A stretch of 64,000 bases of DNA from Bradyrhizobium oligotrophicum S58 (GCF_000344805.1 NC_020453.1:5179001-5243000); one strand, 5' to 3'. Shown: positions 8,238 through 18,355, counted from the first letter of the stretch. The notes: generated by a model from the letters alone, not told the origin. Made by a program: numbers and translations.

Positions 8238-8402
8238 GTCGTCCCTGCGAACGCATGCGAACGCAGGGACCCATAACCGCAGGACGATGTCGCGACGCGA
8301 GCCGGCACGGCTTGCGCAAGCTAACGACCGACACGGAGTATGGATCCCGGGTCAGCGCCCCGCCGCCGCCTCGCGCCGTCGCGGCTTGCCCGGGACGACA
8401 GC
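8238..8402. repeat. Interspersed palindromic element, family 4
   Basis: Left arm GTCGTCCCTGCGAACGCAGGGACCCATAAC-like (8238-8280); right arm TATGGATCCCGGGTC...GCCCGGGACGACAG (8340-8402). The outer GTCGTCCC and GGGACGAC pair. This is the only copy seen in the window. Confidence 0.55.
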
Positions 8403-8493
8403 GGAAGGTGGCGAAAGAGCTGAGGTCCAGCAGACCGCGCTCCGCACATGGACCCTGAGTCATGCTCTTCGAGACCATGCACGCTCTATCCTC

Positions 8494-8575
8494 GGTCATT
8501 GCGAGGAGCGAAGCGACGAAGCAATCCAGGGCGGCATCCGTGGCCCTGGATTGCTTCGCTGCGCTCGCAATGACG
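8494..8575. repeat. Interspersed palindromic element, family 2
   Basis: Arms GGTCATTGCGAGGAGCGAAGCG and CGCTGCGCTCGCAATGACG around an AAGCAATCCAGGGC...CCCTGGATTGCTT stem. Confidence 0.75.
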
Positions 8576-8597
8576 CGGTGAGAGCGTGCGTTAGCTG

Positions 8598-8680
8598 GTA
8601 GCCCGCATGAGCGCGGCGATATCCGGGGTCGTACGTGCTGTATCGGAGAACCCGGATGTCGCTGCGCTCATCCGGGCTAC
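8598..8680. repeat. Interspersed palindromic element, family 3
   Basis: Arms GTAGCCCGCATGAGCGCGGCGATATCCGGG and CCCGGATGTCGCTGCGCTCATCCGGGCTAC. It ends 4 bases beyond the stop of the ABC ATPase gene and may form the operon's 3' hairpin. Confidence 0.75.
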
Positions 8681-8684
8681 GGCT

Positions 8685-9655
8685 TCACGCATTCTCCAGA
8701 TGACACGCCACCCACTGATCCTCGCCCTTGTGCCTGAGCTCCGGTGCTTCGCTGCGGCAGCGGTCGAACGCGAGGGGGCAGCGGGTGTTGAAGCGGCAGC
8801 CTTTCGGCGGATTGACCGGGCTTGGGACGTCGCCCTTGAGGATGATGGGGGTGCGCTCGGCGCCGGGCTCGGGGATGGGCACGGCTGAGAGCAGCGCCTT
8901 GGTGTAGGGATGGCCAGGCGCGGCAAAGATCTGCTGCCTCGGCGCCATCTCGACGATCTTGCCGAGATACATCACGGCGACGCGGTGCGTCATGTGCTCG
9001 ACGATGGCGAGGTCGTGGCTGATGAACAGCAGCGCCAGGCCAAACTCGCGCTGCAAATCCTGCAGCAGGTTGACGATCTGCGCCTTGACGGAGACGTCGA
9101 GCGCGGAGACCGCCTCGTCGCAGACGATCAGCTCGGGCTTGGCGGCGAGTGCGCGGGCGATGCCGATGCGCTGGCGCTGGCCGCCGGAGAATTCGTGCGG
9201 CCGGCGGTTCACGGCATCGCGCGGCAGCCGCACGATCTCCATCAGCTCGGCGATGCGGGCGTCGCGCTCGGCCGCGTCCTTGGCGAGGCCGAAATTGTTG
9301 ATCGGCTCGGCGAGGATGTCGCGGATCCGCATGCGCGGGTTGAGGCTGGAGAACGGATCCTGGAACACGACCTGGACGCGGCGGCGCATCTCGCGCAGGC
9401 TGCCCGGGCCGAGATCGTCGATGCGCTTGCCGTCGAGCACGATCTGGCCGGCGGTGATGTCGAACAGCCGCAGGATGGCGCGGCCGACGGTCGACTTGCC
9501 ACAGCCGGATTCACCGACCAGCGACAAGGTCTCGCCGCGCGCGATCTCGAACGAGACGCCGTCGACCGCGTGCACCTTGCTCTTGCTGCGGCCGAACAGG
9601 CCGCTGCGGATCGGAAAATGCTTCTTGAGGTCGTTGACCTGGAGCAGCGGCATGG

Positions 9656-9659
<4 letters not shown>
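8685..9659 (-). CDS. Dipeptide/oligopeptide ABC transporter, second ATPase (DppF-like)
   Basis: A 324-residue ATPase: Walker [10 protein letters not shown], signature [15 protein letters not shown], Walker [13 protein letters not shown], and the H-loop LLFISHDLA. The C-terminal 70 residues carry the OppF/DppF tail with a [14 protein letters not shown] cluster that binds an iron-sulfur centre in related proteins. The start ATG overlaps the TGA of the preceding gene as ATGA (9656-9659). It is the last gene of the dpp-type operon and is followed by a family 3 palindrome. It powers uptake of peptide-like substrates through the two permeases upstream. Confidence 0.93.
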
Positions 9660-10648
<989 letters not shown>

Positions 10649-10697
10649 TTCAGCTCCTGGCGAGAGATCGAGGCCGCATGTTGGCCACGCGCAGAAT

Positions 10698-10838
10698 CGT
10701 AGCCCGGATGAGCCGACGACTGCGCCCGCAGGGCGGAGGCGGACGCGACATCCGGGTTCTCACGCACCGTCACTGGTGAACCCGGATGTCGCTGTCGCCG
10801 ACGCCGAAGAGGCGTCGGCTGGCGCTCATCCGGGCTAC
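10698..10838. repeat. Interspersed palindromic element, family 3, inside the dpp-type operon
   Basis: Arms begin CGTAGCCCGGATGAG and end GCTCATCCGGGCTAC, with extra nested stems (CGCCCGCAGGGCG and GCCGAAGAGGCG). It lies between the DppC-like and DppD-like genes and fills most of the 253-base gap. Confidence 0.75.
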
Positions 10839-10901
10839 AAGGAGCCGGCGCCGAGACCGGCGCTGCACGTTGGCCAGCCTCTCGGCTTCTCAAAAGTCCG
10901 T

Positions 10902-11819
10902 TCATGGGCTCTTCGCCATGCGCGGGTCGAGCGCGTCGCGGAGGCCGTCGCCGACGAGGTTCACGGCGAGCACGGTGACCGAGAGGAACGCGGCGGGGAA
11001 GAACACGATGTAGGGCTTGACCTGCCAGAGCGCGCGGCCCTCGGCCATGATGTTGCCCCAGGACGGAATGGTCGGCGGCGTGCCGGCGCCGATGAAGGAC
11101 AGGATGGCCTCGGTGATCATCGCGCTGGCGCAGATGTAGGTGGCCTGCACCAGCATCGGCGCCGTCGTGTTCGGCAGGATGTGGCGCAGGATCACCATCG
11201 GCGTGCGCGTGCCCGAAGCGACGGCGCCGTCGACATAAGGCTGCTCGCGCAAGGAGAGCACGACGCCGCGCACGAGGCGCGCGACGCGCGGAATCTCGGC
11301 GATGGTGATGGCGAGAATGACGTTGCCGACGCTGCCGCGGGTCAGCGCCATCAGCGCCACGGCGAGCAGGATCGGCGGGATCGACATCAGCCCGTCCATG
11401 CAGCGCATCAGGACGCCGTCCGCCCAGCGCACGAAGCCGGCGACGAGGCCGATGGTGAGACCGATCAGCGACGCCGCCAGCGCGACCGACAGGCCGACGG
11501 TGAGCGACACACGGGTGCCGTAGAGCACGCGCGAATAGATGTCGCGGCCGAGCGCGTCGGTGCCGAACCAGAAATCCGCCGACGGCAGCCGCGTGCGCTT
11601 GGCTGGCGCGATGGCGGTGGGATCAACGGTGAACAGGAACGGCGCGAACACGCCGATGATGACGAGCAGCAGCAACAGCGCGCCGCCGATCGCGACCGTC
11701 GGATGGTTGCGCAGGAAGCCGATGGCGCCGCGCCGGATTTTCGGCGCGACCATCAGGTCCGGCAGAGCGGGCGCGATGACGAGGCCCGGCGGCGGAGACG
11801 TTGTGGTCGTGGCGGTCAA
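10902..11819 (-). CDS. Dipeptide/oligopeptide ABC transporter permease (DppC-like)
   Basis: A 305-residue inner-membrane protein. An N-terminal cytoplasmic stretch is followed by a first membrane segment (AIGGALLLLLVIIGVFAPFLF), the PSADFWFGTDALGRD motif typical of DppC/OppC, and five further segments. The EAA loop involved in ATPase contact is seen around EIPRVARLVRGVVLSLREQPYVDGAVASG. Its ATG overlaps the TGA of the DppB-like gene by four bases (11816-11819). Confidence 0.92.
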   Translation of the reverse strand: MTATTTTSPPPGLVIAPALPDLMVAPKIRRGAIGFLRNHPTVAIGGALLLLLVIIGVFAPFLFTVDPTAIAPAKRTRLPSADFWFGTDALGRDIYSRVLYGTRVSLTVGLSVALAASLIGLTIGLVAGFVRWADGVLMRCMDGLMSIPPILLAVALMALTRGSVGNVILAITIAEIPRVARLVRGVVLSLREQPYVDGAVASGTRTPMVILRHILPNTTAPMLVQATYICASAMITEAILSFIGAGTPPTIPSWGNIMAEGRALWQVKPYIVFFPAAFLSVTVLAVNLVGDGLRDALDPRMAKSP

Positions 11820-12757
11820 TAGCGGATCCTCGGGTCGACCAGGGTGTAGGTGATGTCGATCAGGAGATTGACGAGCACGTAGACGAAGCTGAAGAGCAGC
11901 ACGATGCCCTGGATCACCGGATAGTCACGGCGCAGGATGGCGTCGATGGTCAGCCGTCCGAGGCCGGGGATGGCGAACACGCTCTCGGTGACGACGGCGC
12001 CGCCGATCAGAAGCGCGATGCCGATGCCGACCACGGTGACGATCGGCACCGCGGCGTTCTTCAGCGCATGGATGAACAGGATGCCGCCCTGCCCCAGCCC
12101 CTTGGCGCGCGCGGTGCGGATGTAGTCCTGCTGCAGCACTTCGAGCATGGCGGCCCGGGTGATGCGCGCGATCAGTGCGATGTAGACGCAGCCGAGCGCC
12201 ACCGAAGGCAGGATCAGGTTCTGCAGCCAAGGCCAGAATCCTTGCGCGAGCGGCGTATAGCCCTGCACCGGCAGCCAATCGAACTTCAAGGCAAAGACAT
12301 AAGCCAGGATGTAGCCGACCACGAACACCGGCACCGAGAAGCCGAACACGGCAAATGCCATGATCACCCGATCGATCCAGGTGCCCGCCTTCCACGCCGC
12401 GACGACGCCGAGCGGCACCGCGACGATGATGGTGAGACACAGGGTCACCATCATCAGCGACAAGGTCGGCTCGATGCGCTGGGCGATCAGCGCCGACACC
12501 GGAAGACTGGTGAAGATCGAGGTGCCCAGATCGAAATGCAGCAGGCGCCACACCCAGCTGCCGAACTGGACCAGGAAGGGCTGGTCCAGTCCGAGATTGG
12601 CTCTGATGCGCTCGACGTCGGCGGGGCTCGCCTGGTCGCCGGCAATGATCACGGCCGGATCGCCCGGCGCGATGTAGAGCAGGCTGAAGACGAACAGCGC
12701 GACGATCGCCATCACCGGCAATGTCGACAGCACGCGTCGGAGCGCATAAGCGAGCAT
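11816..12757 (-). CDS. Dipeptide/oligopeptide ABC transporter permease (DppB-like)
   Basis: I choose the ATG at 12757 (313 residues, beginning MLAYALRRVLSTLP), which is where DppB-type proteins begin. The open frame reaches 12781 but that start lies inside a perfect palindrome. Six membrane segments, the ERIRANLGLDQPFLVQF periplasmic stretch and the EAA loop near TRAAMLEVLQQDYIRTARAKGL are present. It pairs with the DppC-like protein to form the channel. No strong ribosome site is visible before 12757. Confidence 0.9.
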   Translation of the reverse strand: MLAYALRRVLSTLPVMAIVALFVFSLLYIAPGDPAVIIAGDQASPADVERIRANLGLDQPFLVQFGSWVWRLLHFDLGTSIFTSLPVSALIAQRIEPTLSLMMVTLCLTIIVAVPLGVVAAWKAGTWIDRVIMAFAVFGFSVPVFVVGYILAYVFALKFDWLPVQGYTPLAQGFWPWLQNLILPSVALGCVYIALIARITRAAMLEVLQQDYIRTARAKGLGQGGILFIHALKNAAVPIVTVVGIGIALLIGGAVVTESVFAIPGLGRLTIDAILRRDYPVIQGIVLLFSFVYVLVNLLIDITYTLVDPRIRY

Positions 12758-12773
12758 GAGGTGTCTTTCGCCC

Positions 12774-12813
12774 GAGAACATGCTGCGTTTCCTCGGAAAC
12801 GCAGCATGTTCTC
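12774..12813. repeat. Perfect 40-base palindrome between binding-protein and permease genes
   Basis: Two perfectly complementary 19-base arms (GAGAACATGCTGCGTTTCC and its complement) surround a 2-base TC centre. The stem would be very stable in RNA. Its place just after a solute-binding-protein gene and before the permeases fits a role in limiting downstream expression or protecting the upstream mRNA. Confidence 0.85.
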
Positions 12814-12827
12814 ATCCCTTATGTTTT

Positions 12828-12876
12828 GAGCATGATCTTGTCGGAAAACCGGTGCCCACTTTTCCGGATCATGCTC
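12828..12876. repeat. GAGCATGATC...GATCATGCTC palindromic element
   Basis: Ten-base outer arms GAGCATGATC and GATCATGCTC enclose inner arms CGGAAAA and TTTTCCG around a GC-rich centre. It matches a short element I know to be dispersed in Bradyrhizobium and Rhodopseudomonas genomes. Its last base overlaps the first base of the neighbouring stop codon (12876-12878). Confidence 0.75.
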
Positions 12877-14477
12877 TACGCCGTCTTCGACACGCCCCAG
12901 AACAGCGGGATCGGCCCCTTGGTCACGCCGGAGACGGTCTTGCGCCACGCGGTGTAGCCGAGGAAGAACCCGGTGGGTGCGAACACCACGTCGTCGATCG
13001 CGGCCTTGTTGATGCGCGCGGCAACCGCCTTCTCCTCGTCGAGCGACTTGGCGGCGAACCAGTTGGTGATCTCCGTCTCCACCGGCTCGCTGGTCGGCCA
13101 GCCGAACCAGGCCTTGTCGCCATTGGCGCGCAGCGCGGTGTAGGCGGCCGGGTTGATGCAGTCGGCCCCCGCATGCCAGGTGTGGAACATGTGCCAGCCG
13201 CCTTGCGCGGGCGGTGTCTTCTGGGCGCGGCGGGCGCCGACGGTGCCCCAGTCGGTGGCGACGAAGTCAACATTCATGCCGAGCTTCTTCAGGAGATCCG
13301 CGGTGACGTCGCCGAACGCCTTGGTGATCGGCTGGTCCTGCGCGACGACGCAGGTGATCGGCTCGCCCTTGTAGCCGGCCTCCTCGAGCAGCTTCTTGGC
13401 GCCGGCGAAATCGCGCTTGCCCTTGAGGATGTCACCGCCGGCCTCGGTGTAGAGCGGCGTGTCCGGCGTGAAGAAACCGGGCAGCGGCTTCCACAGCGCG
13501 TTGTCGTCGCCGACCAGCGCGCGCATGTAGTCTTCCTGGCTCAGCGCCATCAGGATCGCCTGGCGCGCCTTCACGTTGTTGAACGGCGCGTGCAGATGAT
13601 TCATGCGGAACGAGCCGACATTGCCGAGGGGATCGCCGATGTCGACGCCGATGTTCTTGTTGCTCTTCAGAACGGGCACCAGATCGGTGATCGGGTTCTC
13701 CCACCAGTCGACCTCGCCGTTCTGCAGCGCGGCGGCGGCCGTCGCCGGATCCGGCATGATCACCCACTCGACGCGATCGACCAGCACCTTCTTGCCGCCG
13801 GCAAGCCACACCGGCTTTTCCTCGCGCGGCACGTAATCGGTGAACTTCTCGAACACGGCTTTCGCGCCGGGCACCCACTCGCCCTTGGCGAATTTGAACG
13901 GGCCGGAGCCGACATATTCGGTCATCTGCTTGAACGGATCGGTCTGCGCGATGCGCTCGGGCATGATGAAGGCGCACGGCGCGTTGCCCTTGCCGAGCGC
14001 GAACAGCATCTTCGGGTAAGGCTGCTTCAGCACCCATTTGAAGGTCTTGTCGTCGACCGCGGTGAGTTCGTTCTGGATGGCCTTGAGCATCAGGCCCATC
14101 GGGTCGCGCGCCGACCAGCGCGTGAGGCTGGCGACGACGTCCTTGGCGAGCACCGGCGTGCCGTCGTGAAATTTCAGGCCGGGGCGCAGCTTGAAGGTCC
14201 AGGTCAGGCCATCGGACGAGACCTCCTCGGACTCCACCATCTGGCGCTGCGGCACGAACTGGTCGTCGATGCCGTACAGCGTGTCCCACACCATCGCGGC
14301 CGCGTTGCGCACGACATATTGCGTGCCCCAGATCGGATCGAAATTGGCGAGATTGGCCTGCGGGACAAAACGCAGCGTGCGTGCGGCCGCACCTTGCGCA
14401 ATCGCCGGCGCCGCAAACCCCGTCAGAGCCAGGCCACCCGCGCCCGCCAATCCCTTCAATACCGTTCTGCGATCCAT
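12876..14477 (-). CDS. Peptide-type ABC transporter substrate-binding protein (SBP_bac_5, DppA-like)
   Basis: A 533-residue periplasmic protein. The N-terminus MDRRTVLKGLAGAGGLALTG with a following APAIAQ cleavage region is a Tat-type signal (twin arginine at residues 3-4). Family 5 binding-protein features follow: NFDPIWGTQYVVRNAAAMVWDTL, LKPYRPGLKFHDGTPV-like (FKLRPGLKFHDGTPVLAKDVV), and EAGYKGEPITCVV. It is first in the operon SBP-B-C-D-F, all reverse strand. The ligand may be a peptide or another large polar molecule; the adjacent carbamoyl-amino-acid amidase makes a modified amino acid plausible. AGGAGAG lies before the ATG. Confidence 0.93.
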   Translation of the reverse strand: MDRRTVLKGLAGAGGLALTGFAAPAIAQGAAARTLRFVPQANLANFDPIWGTQYVVRNAAAMVWDTLYGIDDQFVPQRQMVESEEVSSDGLTWTFKLRPGLKFHDGTPVLAKDVVASLTRWSARDPMGLMLKAIQNELTAVDDKTFKWVLKQPYPKMLFALGKGNAPCAFIMPERIAQTDPFKQMTEYVGSGPFKFAKGEWVPGAKAVFEKFTDYVPREEKPVWLAGGKKVLVDRVEWVIMPDPATAAAALQNGEVDWWENPITDLVPVLKSNKNIGVDIGDPLGNVGSFRMNHLHAPFNNVKARQAILMALSQEDYMRALVGDDNALWKPLPGFFTPDTPLYTEAGGDILKGKRDFAGAKKLLEEAGYKGEPITCVVAQDQPITKAFGDVTADLLKKLGMNVDFVATDWGTVGARRAQKTPPAQGGWHMFHTWHAGADCINPAAYTALRANGDKAWFGWPTSEPVETEITNWFAAKSLDEEKAVAARINKAAIDDVVFAPTGFFLGYTAWRKTVSGVTKGPIPLFWGVSKTA

Positions 14478-14606
14478 GTTCTCTCCTTATGCAACGTGCC
14501 TGAGTTCAATTGCCGAAATTGTAAGCAAACGCCATGCCATGCGCGTGGAGTGCATTCATTTGAACGCAAATGAGGCATCGGGCGCAAGAGCCCTGCTCTC
14601 TCCTCT

Positions 14607-14753
14607 CGTCATTCCGGGGCGCGCGTAGCGCGAGCCCGGAATCCATAGCCACAGACCGCTGTGTGGGGCATGGAGGTGATGACATCTCGTCTCACGACAT
14701 CGGCCTGTGGTTATGGATTCCGGGCTCATCGCTGCGCGATGCCCCGGAATGAC
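14607..14753. repeat. Interspersed palindromic element, family 1
   Basis: Arms CGTCATTCCGGGGCGCGCGTAGCG and CGATGCCCCGGAATGACGG, with inner GAGCCCGGAATCCATA and TATGGATTCCGGGCTC. It occupies half of the 299-base gap between the binding-protein and amidase genes. Confidence 0.8.
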
Positions 14754-14776
14754 GGAGGATAGAGAGGCGCCACGCA

Positions 14777-15736
14777 TCACTCTTTCTGCACCGGCGAACC
14801 ATCCGCCATCAGCGCCGTGCCCTTGCGCTCGACGATCATGCCGTAGGCCTGCGGCTGGCGATGGACGTCGAAATTGAAGATCGTCTGCTTGTAGGAGTTG
14901 CACAGATCGAGGTCACAGCGCGCCAGCGCGATCTCGTCGCCCTTGGTGGCGCAGGCGGCCACGATCTCGCCCGAGGGGGCGATGATGCAGCTGCCGGCGA
15001 TGTGGTCGATGCCCTCCTCGATGCCGCCCTTGGCGACGCCGATCACCCAGGTGCCGTTCTGATAGGCACCGGACTGCATCACGAGGCGGTTGTGGAACAG
15101 CGAGAGGTCGTCATGCTCCGGCGCGGGCGGATTGTGCACCGGCGTGTTGTAGCCGATCAGCACCATCTCCACGCCCTGCAATCCCATCACGCGATAGGTC
15201 TCGGGCCAGCGGCGGTCGTTGCAGATCGCCATGCCGATGACACCGCCGAACGCATTCGCCACGCCGAAAGACTTCCCCGGCTCGAAATAGCGCTTTTCCA
15301 GATGCTGGAACTTGCGCCACGGCTCGTGCTCGGCATGTCCCGGCAGATGCACCTTGCGGTATTTCGAGACGATACGCGCGTCCTTGTCGACGAGAATGGC
15401 GGTGTTGTAGCGGCGCACGATGCCGTCTTCGATCGTGAGCTCGGCATACCCCAGGCAGAAGCCGATGCGCAGCTCCTTCGCGAGCGCGAACAAGGCCTGC
15501 GTGTCCCGCCCCGGCATCTCGCGCTCGAAATAGAGATCGATCTCGGCCTGATCGGCCATGTACCAGCGCGGGAAGAAGGTCGTCAGCGCGAGCTCGGGAT
15601 AGACGATCAGGTCGCAGCCATTGGCGTGCGCCTGTCGCATCAGCGCGCTCAGCCGCGCAACCACCGCGGTCCTCGTCTCGCTCTTGGCAATCGGGCCGAG
15701 CTGACCAATGGCGACGTTGACGAAGCGCGGCATCAT
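14777..15736 (-). CDS. N-carbamoyl-D-amino-acid hydrolase-like nitrilase-superfamily amidase
   Basis: A 319-residue cytoplasmic enzyme. The nitrilase-superfamily catalytic triad is visible: Glu in YPELALTTFFPRW (near 47), Lys in KYRKVHLPG (near 128) and Cys in AICNDRRWPE (near 172). The PELALTTFFPRW and CNDRRWPE strings are those of N-carbamoyl-D-amino acid amidohydrolase, which releases ammonia and CO2 from carbamoylated amino acids, and the length is typical. AAGGA lies 6 bases before the double ATG. It sits 90 bases downstream of an aldehyde dehydrogenase gene and upstream of the peptide-type transporter. No hydantoinase is present, so the natural substrate may be another ureido compound. 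Confidence 0.88.
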   Translation of the reverse strand: MMPRFVNVAIGQLGPIAKSETRTAVVARLSALMRQAHANGCDLIVYPELALTTFFPRWYMADQAEIDLYFEREMPGRDTQALFALAKELRIGFCLGYAELTIEDGIVRRYNTAILVDKDARIVSKYRKVHLPGHAEHEPWRKFQHLEKRYFEPGKSFGVANAFGGVIGMAICNDRRWPETYRVMGLQGVEMVLIGYNTPVHNPPAPEHDDLSLFHNRLVMQSGAYQNGTWVIGVAKGGIEEGIDHIAGSCIIAPSGEIVAACATKGDEIALARCDLDLCNSYKQTIFNFDVHRQPQAYGMIVERKGTALMADGSPVQKE

Positions 15737-15826
15737 TCTGTTCCTTATTTCGGAACGAACCTGTCGTTCCGTCGGCGCGCAGCTCTTGCACCGATCATGC
15801 CACGCAGCCCCGCCAGCGCAAGCATC

Positions 15827-17356
15827 TCATTCGCGAATGCCAGGCGCGTAGCCGAACGCCGCCGCAGGCTCGGCCGCGGTCTCGACCCACACGCTCTTCA
15901 CCTGCGTGTATTCATAGAGCGCCTCGACGCCGGAGGAGCGGCCATGGCCGCTGTTGTTGTAGCCGCCGAACGGCGAAGCGACGTTGATGGTCTTGTAGGC
16001 GTTGATCCAGAACGTGCCGGCCTTGACACCAGCTGCAACGCGGTGTGCGCGCGCGACGTCGTTCGTCCAGACCGCACCGGCGAGGCCGAACTCGCTGTCA
16101 TTGGCGATGGCGATCGCCTCCTCTTCGGTGTCGAAGCGGATCGCGGCGACGACGGGGCCGAACACTTCCTTCCGCGCGATGCCCATGGCGTTGGTGACGT
16201 TCTTGAGCACGGTGGGGCTGACGTAGTAGCCGCCGAACTGGGTCTCGCCATGACTGCCGGTGACGATCTCAGCCCCCTCCTCCGCGCCCTCGCGGATCAG
16301 CGACAGCACATGGTCATATTGCCTGGCGTTGTTGATCGGACCGACCTCGGTGTCAGGCGACAGCGGATTGCCGCATCTGATCTTGGCGGCGCCCTGCGCG
16401 ACCAGATCGACGAAGCGGTCGTACACCGCGCTCTGCACCAGCAACCGCGAGCCGGCGACGCAGCTCTGGCCGGCGCCGCCGAAGATCGCGGCCTGCGCGC
16501 CAACCGCGGCGCGTTTCAGATCGGCGTCATCGAACACGATGTTGGCCGACTTGCCGCCGAGCTCGAGCACCGACGGCACGAGGCGCCGCGCCGCGGCTTC
16601 GCCGATCAGCCGCCCGGTCGGCACCGAGCCGACGAACACGACCTTCTTCACCGCGGGCTGCGCCAGCGCCGCCTGTCCGGTGGTGTGGCCGAAGCCGGCG
16701 AGCACGTTGACGACGCCTTTCGGCAGCCCCGCGCCTTCGGCGATCACCGCGAGCGCCAGCGAGGTCAGCGGCGTCAGCTCCGAGGGCTTGAGCAGCACCG
16801 CATTGCCCATGCTGATCGCGGGCGCGATCTGCCAGCCCGCGGTGAAGACCGGCGCATTCCACGGCGTGATCTGCAGCACCACGCCCATGGGCTCGCGGCG
16901 GGTGTAGTTGAGATGGCTCGTCGGCACCGGGATGACGTCACCGTGGAATTTGTCGGCCCAGCCTGCGTAGTACTCGAACATCTCCGCGACCTTGGCGACC
17001 TCGCCTCTGGTGTCGCGGATCGGCTTGCCCGCCGAGAGCGCTTCGAGCTGTGCGAGCGGCTCAGCATTGGCGAGGATCGCCCGCGCGATGGCCTGCATGA
17101 TGCGGCCGCGGCCCGCGGCGGTTACCTTCGCCCATTCCGCCTGCCCGGCCGCTGCAGCCTGCGCCGCGGTCGCGGCGACATCGGCGCCGGCATCGGCATA
17201 GCTGAACAGCACCTTGCCGGTCGCGGGATCGTTCACGGTGACGGTCGCGCCAGTGCCGATGACGGGCTCGCCGCCGACATGCGAGCCGATGATCTCGACA
17301 TCAGGCCAGAACGGCAGCGTGGCTGCGCGCAAACGGGGATCGATGAAATGGGTCAT
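15827..17356 (-). CDS. NAD(P)-dependent aldehyde dehydrogenase
   Basis: A 509-residue enzyme of the aldehyde dehydrogenase superfamily. It shows the oxyanion Asn region ITPWNAPVF, the catalytic Glu in LELGGKSANIV, the catalytic Cys in GGAGQSCVAGSRL, and the KEVFGPVVAAIRF and PFGGYNNSGHGR strings near the C-terminus. It most resembles betaine-aldehyde or similar broad-range dehydrogenases; substrate not assignable. It starts 7 bases after the stop of the hydroxyisobutyrate-dehydrogenase-like gene, so the two are an operon. Confidence 0.93.
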   Translation of the reverse strand: MTHFIDPRLRAATLPFWPDVEIIGSHVGGEPVIGTGATVTVNDPATGKVLFSYADAGADVAATAAQAAAAGQAEWAKVTAAGRGRIMQAIARAILANAEPLAQLEALSAGKPIRDTRGEVAKVAEMFEYYAGWADKFHGDVIPVPTSHLNYTRREPMGVVLQITPWNAPVFTAGWQIAPAISMGNAVLLKPSELTPLTSLALAVIAEGAGLPKGVVNVLAGFGHTTGQAALAQPAVKKVVFVGSVPTGRLIGEAAARRLVPSVLELGGKSANIVFDDADLKRAAVGAQAAIFGGAGQSCVAGSRLLVQSAVYDRFVDLVAQGAAKIRCGNPLSPDTEVGPINNARQYDHVLSLIREGAEEGAEIVTGSHGETQFGGYYVSPTVLKNVTNAMGIARKEVFGPVVAAIRFDTEEEAIAIANDSEFGLAGAVWTNDVARAHRVAAGVKAGTFWINAYKTINVASPFGGYNNSGHGRSSGVEALYEYTQVKSVWVETAAEPAAAFGYAPGIRE

Positions 17357-17363
17357 GGCACTC

Positions 17364-18245
17364 TCACGGCTTCGACTGAGGGCCGAGCTGCAGCTCGACG
17401 ATGCGGTTGAAATCCTCGGGGTCCGCGATGCTGGCGGCGCTGTCGGCCCAGATGCGTGCGGTGTCGGCTGCGATCGGCAGCGCGAGGCCTAGCTCGCCGA
17501 TGAACTGCGCCGCGAGCCTGACGTCCTTGCGCATCAGCTGCATGGTGAAGCCGGAATCGAACGCGCCGTTGAGGATCCAGTTGGGCACGTTGACGAGCGT
17601 CACGCCTGATCGTCCCGAGCCGGCGTTGAGCCCTTCGAGCAGCCGCTCGGCATCGACGCCAGCAGCATTGGCGATACGCAGCGCTTCCGCTGACGTGAGC
17701 AGATGCGCCGCGCAAAGCAGATTGTTCACGATCTTGGCGACGTTGCCGGCGCCGACGCTGCCGACATGCACGCGCCTGGCGCTCATGCGCTCCAGCACCG
17801 GCAGCACGCGCGCGAGATCGTCATCCTCGGCACCGATCACCATCGTCATCGTGCCGCTCGCCGCGCCCTTCGGCCCGCCACTGACCGGCGCATCGACGAA
17901 ACCCATGCCACGGGTCTTGAGCAGCGCAGCCAGCCGGCGCGAGGTCTCGGGATGCGACGTCGAGGTATCGACGATCACGACGCCCGGCCGCGCATGGGCG
18001 AGAATGCCATCGGCGCCTTCCACAACATCAGCGACGATCTCCGCCGTCGGCAACGAGAGGATGACGATATCAGCGGCCGCGACGACCGCGCCGATGCCAG
18101 CGGCGATCGCGATGCCCTCGGCCGCCAGCGCCTCGCGCGTCGCTGCGAGCGCGTCATAACCGGTGACGGCGAAGCCCGCGCCCTTCAGCGTGAGCGCCAT
18201 GCCGCGCCCCATATTGCCAAGTCCGATGATGCCGACCGCGCCCAC
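17364..18245 (-). CDS. 3-hydroxyisobutyrate dehydrogenase-like NAD-binding oxidoreductase
   Basis: I place the start at GTG 18245 because AGGAGG lies 5 bases upstream and the product then begins MGAVGIIGLGNMGRG, as usual for the family; 293 residues. The Rossmann motif GLGNMG is at the very start, followed by DTSTSHPETSRRLAAL, the substrate-binding FVDAPVSGGPKGAASGTMTMVIG and the catalytic-Lys region VGAGNVAKIVNNLL. The C-terminal half is helical. The enzymes oxidise beta-hydroxy acids or reduce semialdehydes, which fits the adjacent aldehyde dehydrogenase. It is divergent from a LysR regulator 110 bases away. Confidence 0.9.
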   Translation of the reverse strand: MGAVGIIGLGNMGRGMALTLKGAGFAVTGYDALAATREALAAEGIAIAAGIGAVVAAADIVILSLPTAEIVADVVEGADGILAHARPGVVIVDTSTSHPETSRRLAALLKTRGMGFVDAPVSGGPKGAASGTMTMVIGAEDDDLARVLPVLERMSARRVHVGSVGAGNVAKIVNNLLCAAHLLTSAEALRIANAAGVDAERLLEGLNAGSGRSGVTLVNVPNWILNGAFDSGFTMQLMRKDVRLAAQFIGELGLALPIAADTARIWADSAASIADPEDFNRIVELQLGPQSKP

Positions 18246-18320
18246 GAGGCCTCCTGCCAGAATTGCCTCAGAAACGTAGCAGCCCGATTTCAGGGCAGAC
18301 ATCAGCAGTCCTCGGCGCTA

Positions 18321-18341
18321 GTGTTGCCCTCAGGTCAACAC
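18321..18341. promoter_or_regulatory. Candidate LysR-type operator
   Basis: GTGTTG-N9-CAACAC, an inverted repeat containing the T-N11-A pattern (T18325, A18337). It lies between the divergent starts at 18245 and 18356, the classic position for a LysR regulator's own binding site. Inferred from position and symmetry only. Confidence 0.6.
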
Positions 18342-18355
18342 TCCCGGGGCGCCTC

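Larger units (their letters stand above)
8000..8684. other. Intergenic region with three different repeat elements
   Basis: About 685 bases without a supportable gene. Bases 8238-8402 hold a family 4 palindrome, followed by family 2 (8494-8575) and family 3 (8598-8680) copies. All long open frames here arise from the repeats. Confidence 0.65.

Noticed and set aside
14861..17410. An 849-codon forward frame opposite amidase and aldehyde dehydrogenase genes
   Set aside because: Covers two genes with clear catalytic motifs on the other strand; shadow.
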